A DNA stretch of 64,000 bases, from NCBI GenBank assembly GCA_963931925.1, contig OZ007571.1, forward strand, positions 16,734,506-16,798,505, given 5' to 3'. The notes beneath the pieces were generated by a model. That model made no database searches, had not been told where the DNA came from, and saw only the letters and a program-made list of their open reading frames with translations. The position numbers and the translations under genes are program-made. Positions 53,801-63,745 of this stretch are shown piece by piece (position 1 is the first letter of the stretch; every line of letters begins with the position of its first letter). The stretch is from Onchidella celtica. Lineage: Eukaryota > Mollusca > Gastropoda > Systellommatophora > Onchidiidae.

Positions 53801-54571
53801 GTTGAATGATGTGAAAAACTGAGGTCTTGATCGCGGACTTGTTGCCGGTTCATTTTTTGTGTTCACATTTGCAGAGGCAGAAACTGATGGCTGTGTAGGG
53901 GCAGAAACTGTTTGCTTTTCTGCCTGTAAAATCTCAGAACTTAAGTCTGGGTAAAGTCTTTGTTTTTGATGCACTTCAGGAATCATCACTGTTGATTTAC
54001 CTGTAGGTACATCTTCCTTTCTGACATTATCACAGGAACTCTGGACAGAACTTTTACTAGTCAAATTTCGACTTGGATTGTCTGATTGATCTAAATCAAA
54101 ACTATTGTTGAACCTATTAAAACTTGGGAAGTCTGGATCATTTATAAATTCATAAGTGCTCAGAGATGATGTTGGAAATAAGGGCCTTTCCCATTCACAT
54201 TCTGGCCAAAAGTTGGCACTTCGCACTTGAGAGGTAGGCCCATAGTCATACACTGTGGGTGTTGGCTCATGCCCAGATGAGGGTTTCTTTTTTGAGCTAG
54301 ATCTGCTTTTACCTTTGTGCTTAGGAACATCTTGCTGTGACAGTCCACGATGAGACGAACACGAACCATGTCTCGACCCCGACTCTGATGATGAAGAAGT
54401 AGACAAGTTAATAGACTCGGACCACGAATTCAACGAATGAATATCCTCTGACAATTGGCGTCCACCGTCTTCAGATTTTGGCACAGATCTACATTTATCA
54501 CCGCTATTCCGCCTTTGTGAACCACTTTTAGTGTGACCCCGAGTACTGGATGGATTCATCTCCACAGTCAT
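44643..54571 (-). CDS. ATG4D: Cysteine protease ATG4D, ten exons, complete
   Basis: ATG4 enzymes cut the C-terminus of ATG8/LC3/GABARAP proteins and also remove them from lipid. The exons are 53443-54571, 52458-52541, 51532-51717, 50930-51125, 50407-50483, 48680-48798, 47259-47433, 46160-46236, 45581-45700 and 44643-44840. They total 2361 nt (786 residues plus TGA) with GT-AG junctions and consistent phases. The catalytic Cys is residue 446 in [13 protein letters not shown]; Asp663 and His665 are in YLDPH. The segments [20 protein letters not shown] and [11 protein letters not shown] are closer to vertebrate ATG4D than to ATG4C. Vertebrate ATG4D is about 470 residues, so this protein carries an N-terminal extension of about 300 or more. 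ATG4C remains a less likely alternative name. Confidence 0.94.
48799..50406. other. ATG4D: ATG4D intron 5, no element resolved
   Basis: The 1.6-kb intron includes a T-run near 49229 and a G-rich patch near 49290. Weakly similar, oppositely oriented blocks near 49200 and 49850 might be worn TIRs, but I could not confirm ends. Confidence 0.4.
51532..51717 (-). CDS. ATG4D: ATG4D exon 3 with the catalytic cysteine
   Basis: The exon encodes residues 405-466, including [18 protein letters not shown] and [20 protein letters not shown]. The nucleophile is the second Cys of CGWGC (residue 446). Junctions are a CTAG acceptor and a GTAACA donor, both in phase with the neighbouring exons. Confidence 0.95.
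52107..52377 (-). mobile_element. tRNA-related SINE remnant (ATG4D intron 2)
   Basis: On the minus strand a B-box-like GGTCGCGGGTTCTAGTCCC lies downstream of an A-box-like TGGCAAGGCGACGGG, spaced as in a tRNA promoter. The block is GC-richer than the intron. I see no clean target duplication, so the ends are approximate. Confidence 0.45.
53443..54571 (-). CDS. ATG4D: ATG4D exon 1, long Ser-rich N-terminal extension
   Basis: The exon starts at the ATG at 54571 and encodes residues 1-376 before a GTAAGT donor. Most of it is disordered-looking: Ser-, Asn-, Gln- and Pro-rich, with basic clusters ([11 protein letters not shown]). Only the last dozen residues, [11 protein letters not shown], align with the start of the ATG4D catalytic domain. 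An island near residues 120-155, from [13 protein letters not shown] to [10 protein letters not shown], is more aromatic and acidic and includes YEFI, a possible ATG8-binding (LIR) core; that role is inferred. No in-frame stop interrupts the exon. Confidence 0.9.
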
Positions 54572-55460
54572 CCTCTCACATGATCAACCTCAACCAACTT
54601 TGTTGACTCAGTCTCTGTATATCAAACAATCATAGACACAACATCCACCATTTTGAAACAAATCATGTGATTCAATGTGGCAACACTAAAAAGTTTAAAT
54701 GAAAATTAAAAAAATTCACGGCTCCACGTACCGATAATAGAAATGCCATTGAAATTGCGCCCTACCCCTGCCTTATTTTCGTCTTTCTTATTAATGTCTC
54801 AAATTTTGTTTAAGTAATAATGAAACCCGTGAGTAGGATAACTTTTATAATTCACATTTCTTTCAGTGATTGTGCATAATTTAAATGCCATTCTCCGTGA
54901 CGTGACTACACGACAAACGCGTCAACATTACGCTATTTGTAGCCAATGTAACTAATGTGTAATATCGATATAATTTTTTAGAAGCCAAGCATTTCTCACT
55001 TTGTTTGTCTCCGTGGTGGAGAGAGAATGCAATATTTAGTTGTAATATTTCAACATGTCAAAAAATCGGATATAACAAACTGAGATGATATTACCATGTC
55101 TTCAAAGATAAAAGAACAAACAAATAAAAAAAAAAACGCCGTAGAACATAGATCAATAGTCTGTGCCGTAGAAGGCAATTTGCATGTTTACATGAATAAG
55201 TTTATTGTAAGTTTGTGAATATTACGCTTCGCTTCAATAGCATCAGTTGCCATTTTTAATTTGAACCAGAGATGGCGCACCAGTCGTTGCCATAGGTGAC
55301 GTCAAGCGTGACAAGTTCCTGTTCAGTTTTGAACACTGTTTATGTTTTCACAGAGTGAGTACAGCTGATGCCTTACGAGCAAAGAAACGAGGGCTGCAGC
55401 CCAAGCGTGCTATGTTTAGAAGGTGATCTGAATTTACGGTTCATTTGTGGGTAAGCTTCC
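54572..55460. promoter_or_regulatory. ATG4D upstream region with CRE-type sites, possibly bidirectional
   Basis: A perfect CRE palindrome, TGACGTCA, lies at 55297-55304, and a one-mismatch version, TGACGTGA, at 54898-54905 about 330 bp above the ATG4D start. On the plus strand a donor-like GTGG|GTAAGC near 55450 follows the CRE, so a plus-strand first exon is possible. I see no plus-strand coding exon downstream. The promoter role is inferred. Confidence 0.4.
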
Positions 55461-56343
55461 TTTGCAATAGAAACTTTTTATTGTGAAAGTGGCAGCAATT
55501 TCACCACTCACAAAGCTGAATCAAATTATATTTTTAAGTAAATCTAGCAGGCGAAATCATTCTAATTCTATTTCTAGATAGATATAGATCTAGATCTAGA
55601 TCTAGAGTATACATTTTATGCATGTCTACAAAATTTATGAACGAAAAGTGAAATAGGTCTAAAGCTGACAGCCAATAGTATCGTCAGCAAAAATGATTGT
55701 AGAAATTATGCCAACATTCTGTGTAACTGAACTGATGTCTGTGATTGCAATTATTTAGTGCAAAATTTCAAGCTTACTTTCTCTGCAAACGTTTTTGGTC
55801 GGTCACTCTATATTATGTACTTGGTGTTAGATTCCAAATGTACTGCTGTGTTACTGGAGATTCAAATGATTACATAAGCCCAGAACAAAATTTTGGAGGA
55901 GTACCATTTCAGGTACAGAACTTTAGCCGGGCATAGATTTCATGTTCTGAGTGTTAATCACTGAGCCCTGCATTTATTCTGAAAACATCCATCTGGTGGA
56001 CTAACTGCCCCCCTGCGACCCCCCACTCACAGATGTTCCAAAAGTCGCGTCCTTTTAATAGATCTCTTAAATGCAACTCAAGTGGAACTCCTCCCAAAAA
56101 TTTTATAGGAGATGCAAGAAACATTTCCCTTCGGGGTACACTTTTATTCTTTGTTAAATTTTCGTTCTTTTATGACTAAAAGAAACAATTAGTCATGCAA
56201 ATTTATAGCCCATAAAGAAAGATTGAGCACGTCTTTCCATAAAAGCAAAAACTACTGAATGTGTCTCATGCCAGTATGGCCAGATTACACAGCTTTTAAG
56301 GTACTCAGCAGTCTTCGAGCTAACAATAAAAAACATCCCTATA
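55461..56343. other. Intergenic, nothing firm
   Basis: AT-rich spacer with a short run of tagatc units near 55580-55606. No exon-like frame was recognised. Confidence 0.55.
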
Positions 56344-56636
56344 GACCCTTTTCACTTCCGCGTTACAGTTGTTTGCGAGGAGCCGCACGTCTTCAAAATG
56401 CACCGTGTAGGGCAAAAACCTCCACTTGCCTTAGTGATGGCAACTGAATATGTGCAGTCTAAGTAAAGATGCATTTTTATGCCAGAACCAGCACGTAACG
56501 GGTTTGTACAGTTGGGCGCCTAACAAGAGGATGGCATCATTCGACCGTTGTCCACTGCGTCCGCCCTACAAGTGGGGCACGCCGCCATTTTGTTTGGAAA
56601 TCACGTGATATGGAGGACGGTAAATGAAAAGGGTCT
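56344..56636. mobile_element. Small TIR element (MITE), about 293 bp
   Basis: The left end GACCCTTTTCACTTCCGCG and the inverted right end GACCCTTTTCATTTACCG are imperfect TIRs, flanked by TATA on both sides (so the duplication is TA or TATA). The interior contains GCCGCCATTTTG (YY1-like) and CACGTG at 56603-56608. No coding sequence is present. Confidence 0.65.
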
Positions 56637-57459
56637 ATAAAGGACTGACTCACTAGGGATCGATCCTCTGTGGGGCTGCTTCCAAAGTCACATCCTTTGT
56701 AGGGGATCCATATAGCCCCACTCTTTGGAATGATTATTTTATATTGTAAGAAAATTAGGCCATTCGGAAATCCTGCCCTATAAGATGTTCAAATGTGAAT
56801 TTGACCTAGATCATGATTGGTGCATCTGATTTTTTTCCCCGCAACATGGCAGTATCAGTTTCATGAAAAACTCTTTTGCTGGCGTCCTGACTTTTATATT
56901 TCAAGATACCAGTGCAGAGGAACAGTTATATTTACCCACAACATTTACAGACACAAAAATATCATACTGCGGCCTCCTCACTGATGTGAGCTACACAACT
57001 ATCCCAACCAATATCAAGCATCAGTCCGGCTTGAGTTTGTATAGGATTTCCGAAGAATTGGTAGAGTTACTATAATGGCAGATTTCCTACATCCTACTGA
57101 TGGCGATACGATGTCCTAACCAGGGGACCTGCATTGAAAAGATATATCGTTCAAATGAGCATTCTTTATGTCAGTCTTAGATAGACGGATTGACAGAATA
57201 TTGCTGATAGAGTTACAGGTATCGTCATCTTGATACCGAAAATATGCCAAGTTGTTAAATACATGGCCAACTTTGCATTCTCTTATTTACTGCCTTTTTT
57301 TGCGAGAAAAGAATTCTTTACATGATGACTATCTACTTGAATAAAAAGTCATCACATCAAGGTTTAGCATTAAATTGAATCAGAACAAAATAGGATGAAG
57401 TGGATATTGAATGCTCAAAATTGAAGACCAATTGATATGAATGTCAGTGAAAACCCAGC
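56637..57459. other. Intergenic, nothing recognised
   Basis: Spacer between the small TIR element and the LINE tail. Short frames here do not resemble proteins. Confidence 0.55.
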
Positions 57460-60400
57460 ATTATTATTATTGGGTATCCAGTGCATTGGTCTTACTATAT
57501 ATGGCCTTTAGCGTCTTTACAGACGGTCTTAGCAGCTAGAATATTCACTTTCACTTTGACTGACAGCTTCTCTCGTGGCTTATTCTACCAATGTTTGACC
57601 CGAGAGTGCGATGGCAGTGATTGCAGGTCAGTCTTTTGGGTTCACTTTGGCGAGTGTTTTCATTCCGCCTCTGTCGTTTTGTCAGGTATGTTTCTTTTGC
57701 CTTGAAGTCTATTGCGAGCGTGCCACTGCGCAATTTTTGTCTCCATCTGCTTCGATCACTTGCAAGGTTCTCCCATTCATTGGGGTCGATGTTGAATGCT
57801 TTCATCGTGACCTTGTAAGTGTCTTTGAATCGCAGATGTGGCCTACCTCTGGGTCGGTTGCCAGTAGCAAGTTCCCCGTAGAGAATTTGTCTGGGGATGC
57901 GATCATTTTCCATACGGTGGAGATGTCCAAGCCACCGCAGTCTTTTTTTGCCTAGGAGAGCCTGAGTTGATGGAATGTTGGCTCGGCTCAGAACTTCGAT
58001 ATTTGAGATCCTGTCTTGCCACTTGATCTTGAGAATTTTGCGTAGGCAGCGCAGGTGGAAGGAGTTGAGGGATCTTTCATGTTTGGAGTAGGTGGTCCAT
58101 GTCTCTGAGCCATACAGCAGGGTGCTTAGGACGCAAGTTTGGTACACGAGTACCTTTGTTTTGATGGTCAGCTTGCTATTGTTCCACACCCTTTTTGAGA
58201 GTTTGCCAAAAGCTGTGGCCGCCTTTCCTATTCTGGCATTTATTTCAGTTGTTATGTCTGTGCTACCACTGATGGTTGAGCCTAGGTAGCAGAATTTTCC
58301 CACTTGCTCCAGAGGAGAGCCATTCAGCATGATTGGGTTGGAGTTTCTCAAGCCTTGTGTCAAAACTACAGTTTTTGAGACACTGATCTTTAGCATGAAT
58401 TTGTCACAGGCTTTGGCAAGGCTATTGATGAGAGCCTGGAGCGTGGTTTCATCGTGGGCCACGATTGCAGCATCATCTGCGAAGAGGAGCTCTTGTAACA
58501 TAATATGCTCTGTACGAGATTTTGCTTTTAGTCTGGCAACATTAAAAATGGAGCCGTCCACTCTGGTGTTAATAAGTACTCCACTTGAACATTGACCAAA
58601 GGCATTCTTGAGTAGGGCTGCAAAATATATACCAAATAAGGTAGGAGCAAGAACACATCCCTGCTTCACACCGCTGTTTACAGCAAATGAATTGGATGTG
58701 CAGCCCTCAAAGTTGACACATGCCCTCATGTCAGTGTGGAAGGATGCAATAAGTTTTAGCAATGTTGGTGGACAGCCTATGGATTTAAGGACTGCATACA
58801 GGCCAGATCGGCTTACGGTGTCGAAAGCCTTTGTTAGGTCCACAAAGCATGTTATAAGCGGCCTGTTTTGTTCTTTACATTTTTCTTGGATTTGCCGAAG
58901 TGCAAATATCATGTCAATAGTTGATCGTTTGCTTCGAAAGCCACATTGTGTTTCTGGTAAGACTTTTTCCGCCAGTTGTTGAAGGCGGCAGAGGATGACG
59001 CGAGCAAAAGCCTTTCCAGTAATGCTGAGGAGGGATATGCCTCGATAGTTGTTGCAGTCGCCTTTGTCTCCTTTGTTCTTGTAAAGTGTGACAATTTTGG
59101 CGTCTCTCATATCATGTGGTATCACGCCTTCTTTCCAACACTGCAGTAACAGATTATACAGGTGTGGTAATAGTGGGCCTTTTAGGTCTTTTAATACCTC
59201 TGCAGGAATGTTGTCACTTCCTGTGGCTTTTCCAGCAGACAGGTGGTCGATTGCATTGGAAAGCTCGACTAAGGAAGGTTCAGCGTCAAGTTCGGCCATT
59301 ATTGGCAGTTTTTGGAGGTGTTCCTCAAAATCTGGTGGAATATTTTTCTCAGTTGAATACAACAGAGAGTAATGCTCTACCCACCTATTCAGTTGTTCAT
59401 TTTTATCTGTGATGGGTTCACCATTTACAGACTTAAGTGGGGCGCTTTTGGTGATGATTGGCCCAAGGGCTACTTTCATCTGACTAAAGGCGGTTTTCAT
59501 ATCTCCCTTTTCATTTGCCTCTTGTATGCTGTTACACAAGTCTGTCCAGTATTTGTTGGCGCAACGTCTTACCTCCAGCTGAAGTTTAGCTTTTGCATTT
59601 TTCAAACAAGTTTTTGTACTCTGATTGCAATTTTTGTTATACTCATTGAAAGCAGATTTCTTTTGCTCAATGAGAGGTAGGAGAATTTCGCTGTTCTGGG
59701 CTACCCAGTCGTTGTTTGAAACTTTATGCTGTCCAAAAGACTTGATGGCACAGTCATGAATTTTTGAACTGAGCGTGTTCCATGTTTCATCTACCGAGTC
59801 GCATTGGGTGACATTATCCATGCTTTCAGCAAATAACTTTTCAAATGACTTTCTATTTGATTCATCTCTGATTGCTGTTACATTGATCTTAGGGATTGAA
59901 GGGGCTTTTGATCTGTATATTTTCTTGGCCGAAATTTTGATTTTGCTGACTACCAGTGCATGGTCGGTGTCACAGTCAGCACTGTGGAGGGAACGAGTTA
60001 TTTTTATACAGCCCAAACTCTTCCTCCTTGAGAGAATAAGATCTAATTGATGCCAATGGCCAGACCTGGGATGGCGCCATGATGTTCTTTGGCATCTCTT
60101 AAGGTCAAAGTACGTGTTTGTAACACATAATGAGTTTACGGAGCATAGCTCCAGAAGGCGCTGCCCGTTTTCGTTGATGTTGCCAATGCCGAAGTGCCCA
60201 ATGCACTTTGGCCATGCGGAGTGATCTGCTCCCACTCGAGCGTTAAAGTCACCCAGAATTAGCAGGCCTTCGGTGAGAGGGATGTTGTGGAGAGTCCTCT
60301 GCAATGCCTCGTAGAAAATGTCTTTGGTTTCGTCAGAGGAGGTAAGTGTTGGGGCATAGACACAGATAATGTTGGTAAAACCAGACCGGGTGTTCAGTCT

Positions 60401-61465
60401 GAGTGTCATGATGCGTTCTGACACTCCAATTGGAGTTGCGATCGAATTGATAAGGGAGTTTTTTACGGCGAAGCCCACGCCGTGGATTCTCGGCTGTTCG
60501 CTGCTAAGGCCCTGCCAGAAGAAGGTGTAGTTTTCTTCTTTGACTGACCCGGAGTCGGGAAGTCGAGTTTCTTGAAGGGCAGCGATGTCGATGTTTAGTA
60601 GCTGAAGTTCTCGATCAATAATTTGGGATTTCCTGATGGAGTCAATATTAGTGAGATCTTGCTGTTGCAAGCCTGGGCGCATTGTTCTGACGTTCCAGGT
60701 ACCAAGTTTTAGTATTTTTCTATTTTTGCCAGGTGCACACTTTACGTCAGCTTTTTGACTTTTGGTCTAGCTCCAACCACCTTATGAAGCAGGCTGACGT
60801 GGCGGAACAACACCCAACTGCCTGGGGGCTGCCCAGGTTACGGCGGGCGGTAGTTGATCAATGCAGCTGAAAAGCCGCTCCCACCGACAGAGGGGACCCC
60901 TGGCGCTCATCCGTACGCCAAATGGATTGAGCTTATCACCGGTAACTGCCACCTCCCGTGTTGTGCCCATCCGTAACGGATGGCTGGAGTGTCCTCTCCA
61001 AATCGGAAATGGGTGGGCTTATAGAGGAGAGACAGACGCTTGCCAAGCCCGAGCAAACGCCTCCTCGTTTTGCTGCCTTGCCTGGGCTATTTTTAAGAGA
61101 TGGTGCTTTGCCCAGAGGCACCACCCCTCTCTCTGCCATTCTAGTTAAACCCAAGGGAGAGACCAGGTCAATACATTTGGAACTAGTCCGGCTGCAGGAG
61201 ATGCTGGAAGCCAGTTTGATGCAGTTCTCTCTGACAACCACCTTCGGGTCTCCACTCCTGATTTTCTGTCTGGGTTTACTCCCATGGCCTTTGCTATCAT
61301 AGCAACACACAAGGCAGTGTGGTATTTGTATTCAGGGTTACCTTCCCCTAGTCTTCCTCTCTCCCGAGATGACCCACAAGACAGTGGGGGTGACAGTAGC
61401 AGGCTGTATTGTGTACTGTCATACAATAGCAGAAAACTCTGGCCTGACATGAGTTGGTCTTACTA
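57460..61465 (-). mobile_element. Near full-length APE-type LINE, RTE-like
   Basis: A single long endonuclease/RT frame lies between a GC-rich presumed 5' UTR (about 60770-61450) and a short 3' UTR that ends in a (AAT)4 tail at 57460-57472. TTGGTCTTACTA occurs at 57486-57497 and again at 61454-61465. It may be a target duplication, in which case the AAT tract would be flanking DNA, or it may be UTR sequence. There is no convincing ORF1 and no RNase H, which fits RTE-type LINEs. The clade call is tentative. Confidence 0.85.
57551..60682 (-). CDS. LINE endonuclease/reverse transcriptase, 1043 residues, no breaks
   Basis: The protein nicks target DNA and copies LINE RNA at the nick. The N-terminal APE endonuclease shows QETR (Glu38), ICVYAPT, GDFNARVG (Asp145, Asn147) and DTDHAL (Asp240, His241). 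The RT domain shows KNKGDKGDCNNYRGISLLSI near 535-555, FVDLTKAFD (Asp615), SGVKQGCVLAPTLF near 670 and FADD (Asp736-Asp737). A C-terminal finger has Cys1020, Cys1023, His1036 and Cys1040. The frame is open upstream of the first ATG and includes KLGTWNVRTM, the usual start of the endonuclease fold, so translation may begin earlier (the upstream stop is near 60768) or at a non-ATG codon. All catalytic residues expected for the family are present. Confidence 0.93.
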   Translation of the reverse strand: MRPGLQQQDLTNIDSIRKSQIIDRELQLLNIDIAALQETRLPDSGSVKEENYTFFWQGLSSEQPRIHGVGFAVKNSLINSIATPIGVSERIMTLRLNTRSGFTNIICVYAPTLTSSDETKDIFYEALQRTLHNIPLTEGLLILGDFNARVGADHSAWPKCIGHFGIGNINENGQRLLELCSVNSLCVTNTYFDLKRCQRTSWRHPRSGHWHQLDLILSRRKSLGCIKITRSLHSADCDTDHALVVSKIKISAKKIYRSKAPSIPKINVTAIRDESNRKSFEKLFAESMDNVTQCDSVDETWNTLSSKIHDCAIKSFGQHKVSNNDWVAQNSEILLPLIEQKKSAFNEYNKNCNQSTKTCLKNAKAKLQLEVRRCANKYWTDLCNSIQEANEKGDMKTAFSQMKVALGPIITKSAPLKSVNGEPITDKNEQLNRWVEHYSLLYSTEKNIPPDFEEHLQKLPIMAELDAEPSLVELSNAIDHLSAGKATGSDNIPAEVLKDLKGPLLPHLYNLLLQCWKEGVIPHDMRDAKIVTLYKNKGDKGDCNNYRGISLLSITGKAFARVILCRLQQLAEKVLPETQCGFRSKRSTIDMIFALRQIQEKCKEQNRPLITCFVDLTKAFDTVSRSGLYAVLKSIGCPPTLLKLIASFHTDMRACVNFEGCTSNSFAVNSGVKQGCVLAPTLFGIYFAALLKNAFGQCSSGVLINTRVDGSIFNVARLKAKSRTEHIMLQELLFADDAAIVAHDETTLQALINSLAKACDKFMLKISVSKTVVLTQGLRNSNPIMLNGSPLEQVGKFCYLGSTISGSTDITTEINARIGKAATAFGKLSKRVWNNSKLTIKTKVLVYQTCVLSTLLYGSETWTTYSKHERSLNSFHLRCLRKILKIKWQDRISNIEVLSRANIPSTQALLGKKRLRWLGHLHRMENDRIPRQILYGELATGNRPRGRPHLRFKDTYKVTMKAFNIDPNEWENLASDRSRWRQKLRSGTLAIDFKAKETYLTKRQRRNENTRQSEPKRLTCNHCHRTLGSNIGRISHERSCQSK

Positions 61466-61469
61466 GGAC

Positions 61470-62002
61470 ACTATATTAACATTCAGAATGGTGTGCTATT
61501 TGACAAATTTAAGAAGTTGTAGACATTCTGTTCACATTGTTTTCTAAAACATGGTTAAAGAATTTGACCAGTGGGAAACAATTTAATATCCAGGTATAGA
61601 TCCCCTGCCTTAACCAACCCACAGCTAACTGGAAGTGATGTTAATAAGAGTCACTGAAATGAAATACTCAAACTGTCAGATATCAAGAGCATCCACAAAG
61701 AATGATCTTGTGTTTTGTGATATTTCTAAACCTGAGAAATGGCAGGACTCAAAATTAAGTCCACCTTTCACTTTGGTTTAAAAACGTAATAATCTGGAGC
61801 AAGGAGGTTTTATTCAGAACTAATATCAGGACAGCACGCATGGCCTGTAAAAGTCAAAATTTCCTTTTTTCATTTGGAAATGATATGGAAAGTCTCTTCA
61901 TGTATTTCCTGTAATACACTGAAATTGACTAAGCTTAGCATTTTCTTTACTTACAGACTGTTATTTTAGAAGCAAGTGAAGTTTTGGGGGAAGGGGAGGG
62001 AG
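61470..62002. other. Intergenic, nothing recognised
   Basis: AT-rich spacer between the LINE and the TIR element at 62003. No coding frame or repeat was recognised. Confidence 0.6.
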
Positions 62003-63239
62003 AATTGAAGGGGTCATTTCAACAGTGTGCCTATGTCACAATGAGTCACAAAAGAGAAAAAGGCCAAAAACCATTTCTTGGCATTTTGACTATTTTTATT
62101 CAAATAAAAAGAACAGTAAACATTGTTGGAGAAAGAGAAACCAATATTCAAACAGGCTATACTGTAGTAATGAAATTAAAGGGGGAAAAGCTTGATTTTA
62201 TATTTCGTTTCTGCAATAAGATACCCAAGTCCTCGTATGGACTTAGGTACGTTATTGCATTTTATTAAGGTTGCCAGAAAACATGTTCAAAATAAAATTC
62301 AACCAATCTAAACTCATTAATGCAAGTTAAAAAGCAAACAACGTTCGTTACTTAAAATAATCTGATCCAAAACACAAAAAATCAGTCTGCCGGAAGCTAT
62401 CCTTTGTTTTAAAGGGGAGAATATTATGGGATGGGCAATATCATGCCCAAGTCCAGTGAAATGAATGCAACAACGGTTCTAAGTCCCATACATCAAAAAT
62501 ACTAGTGAAAAGTAAGGCACAAAGTATATTTATACTGTTGGCTTGCTAGCTCCCATTTTTATCATTTCCAGACTCAGATTCAATGGTGAGTAAATCACAC
62601 AGAATTTATTTTATACATAGTCATCACCCTCATCCTCCTCATCTACATTCCTACCGCGGAGTGGCAAGTTTTCAAAAACTGCTCTTTGTTCGTGGCCAAT
62701 GAGACCCTTTTTAATGAGAGCCTCCAGGTCTTGCTTCTTGGCAGGTTTAATTCCCACAGGAGCAGTATACTTTTTTGGGACGTTTGCACTAATGTTGGCA
62801 TTTCTTTTCAAGAACTTGGCTTTTTTCCAGGGTTCAAAACTGTTATGAGTGTAACGACACCAGATCTCATCAATGTCTTTTCTCAACCTCAGCATCCATT
62901 TCCTCATTCATTTCACAACTGGAACCGTAGGAAAACCACATAATGTCTTTGAATTTTAGTTGTTGTCCATCCGTACACTTGATGGTTGCTTTGATATTTT
63001 GATCTGCAAAAAGATCTGCAGGAAATCACTGTGCATTAGTTGAACAACCAGAAATGGACATAGGTGCAATATGACTCTGAGAGTGAAGCGACTTTTCAAG
63101 GTACACTCGCAAAATCAAAGCTACTGTCTTCAAACTGTTCTAGGACGATTTATCTCCACTTAATCTCTACGGTTATGACCAAATCTCATTTTTCGTCAAA
63201 TGTGGACTTAGGCACACTGTTGAAATGACCCCTTCAATT
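62003..63239 (-). mobile_element. DNA-transposon remnant, about 1.24 kb, long TIRs
   Basis: Near-perfect inverted repeats of about 30 bp begin AATTGAAGGGGTCATTTC at each end and contain CAGTGTGCCTA. AATT at both ends may be a 4-bp target duplication. A piece of coding sequence lies inside on the minus strand. The superfamily is not assigned. It looks like an internal-deletion derivative of a larger autonomous transposon. Confidence 0.72.
62611..63003 (-). pseudogene. Transposon protein C-terminal fragment with one frame change
   Basis: Going down the minus strand, one frame reads IKCTDGQQLKFKDIMWFSYG and stops near 62880. The adjacent frame (62611-62907) continues DIDEIWCRYTHNSFEPWKK and then VGIKPAKKQDLEALIKKGLI, ending in an acidic DEEDEGDDYV. 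Together they look like the tail of one protein split by a single frame change. The KKQDLEALI segment resembles C-terminal regions of some DNA-transposon proteins, but I cannot name the family. Confidence 0.55.
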
Positions 63240-63745
63240 ATGGACTGTTGTGCCTGAGTAAATAACGTCATTCCGATTTACTACTTTGAGTATTTATTAT
63301 CATAACCAGTATCTATTTAAACAGCCTTCAGTTTTTAGTCTAATTTTTGCATTTTGATATCAGCAAGCTTGAAAATTTGCTTCACTCACCCACTTTTTTA
63401 AACCAGCTTTTTCTTTTTTTTTTCCCCTACATAAAATTGCCAGTAGAAAAACAAATATGAATGGTATGTGTAACTTTCAAAATTTAAAAAGTAGGTGAAT
63501 AGAAGAAGCTTAGATTGTTGATAACTTTAGCAGCAGGAATGGCTTTCAAGGAATCAAATTCTTTTGATAAAGTTTTAAAAATGTTTATTTGCATGTTGGG
63601 CTTCAAATTGGTAGCTTTTGCTGGGAAAGCTTGAAAAGGATGTATGTCCCATCAGTGTCTAGTTGATGCAAGAAGTTTAAGAAGAGTCCATTCAAAAAGT
63701 TATAAAATATTTACCTAGATAAGCTCAATTTAATATTAATTATCG
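63240..63745. other. Intergenic, nothing recognised
   Basis: AT-rich spacer between two TIR elements, with no coding frame or repeat recognised. Confidence 0.6.

Noticed and set aside
60936-61310. 124-codon minus-strand frame as a LINE ORF1
   Set aside because: It has no coiled coil, RRM or zinc-knuckle features, and a plus-strand frame of similar length overlaps it; more likely 5' UTR sequence.
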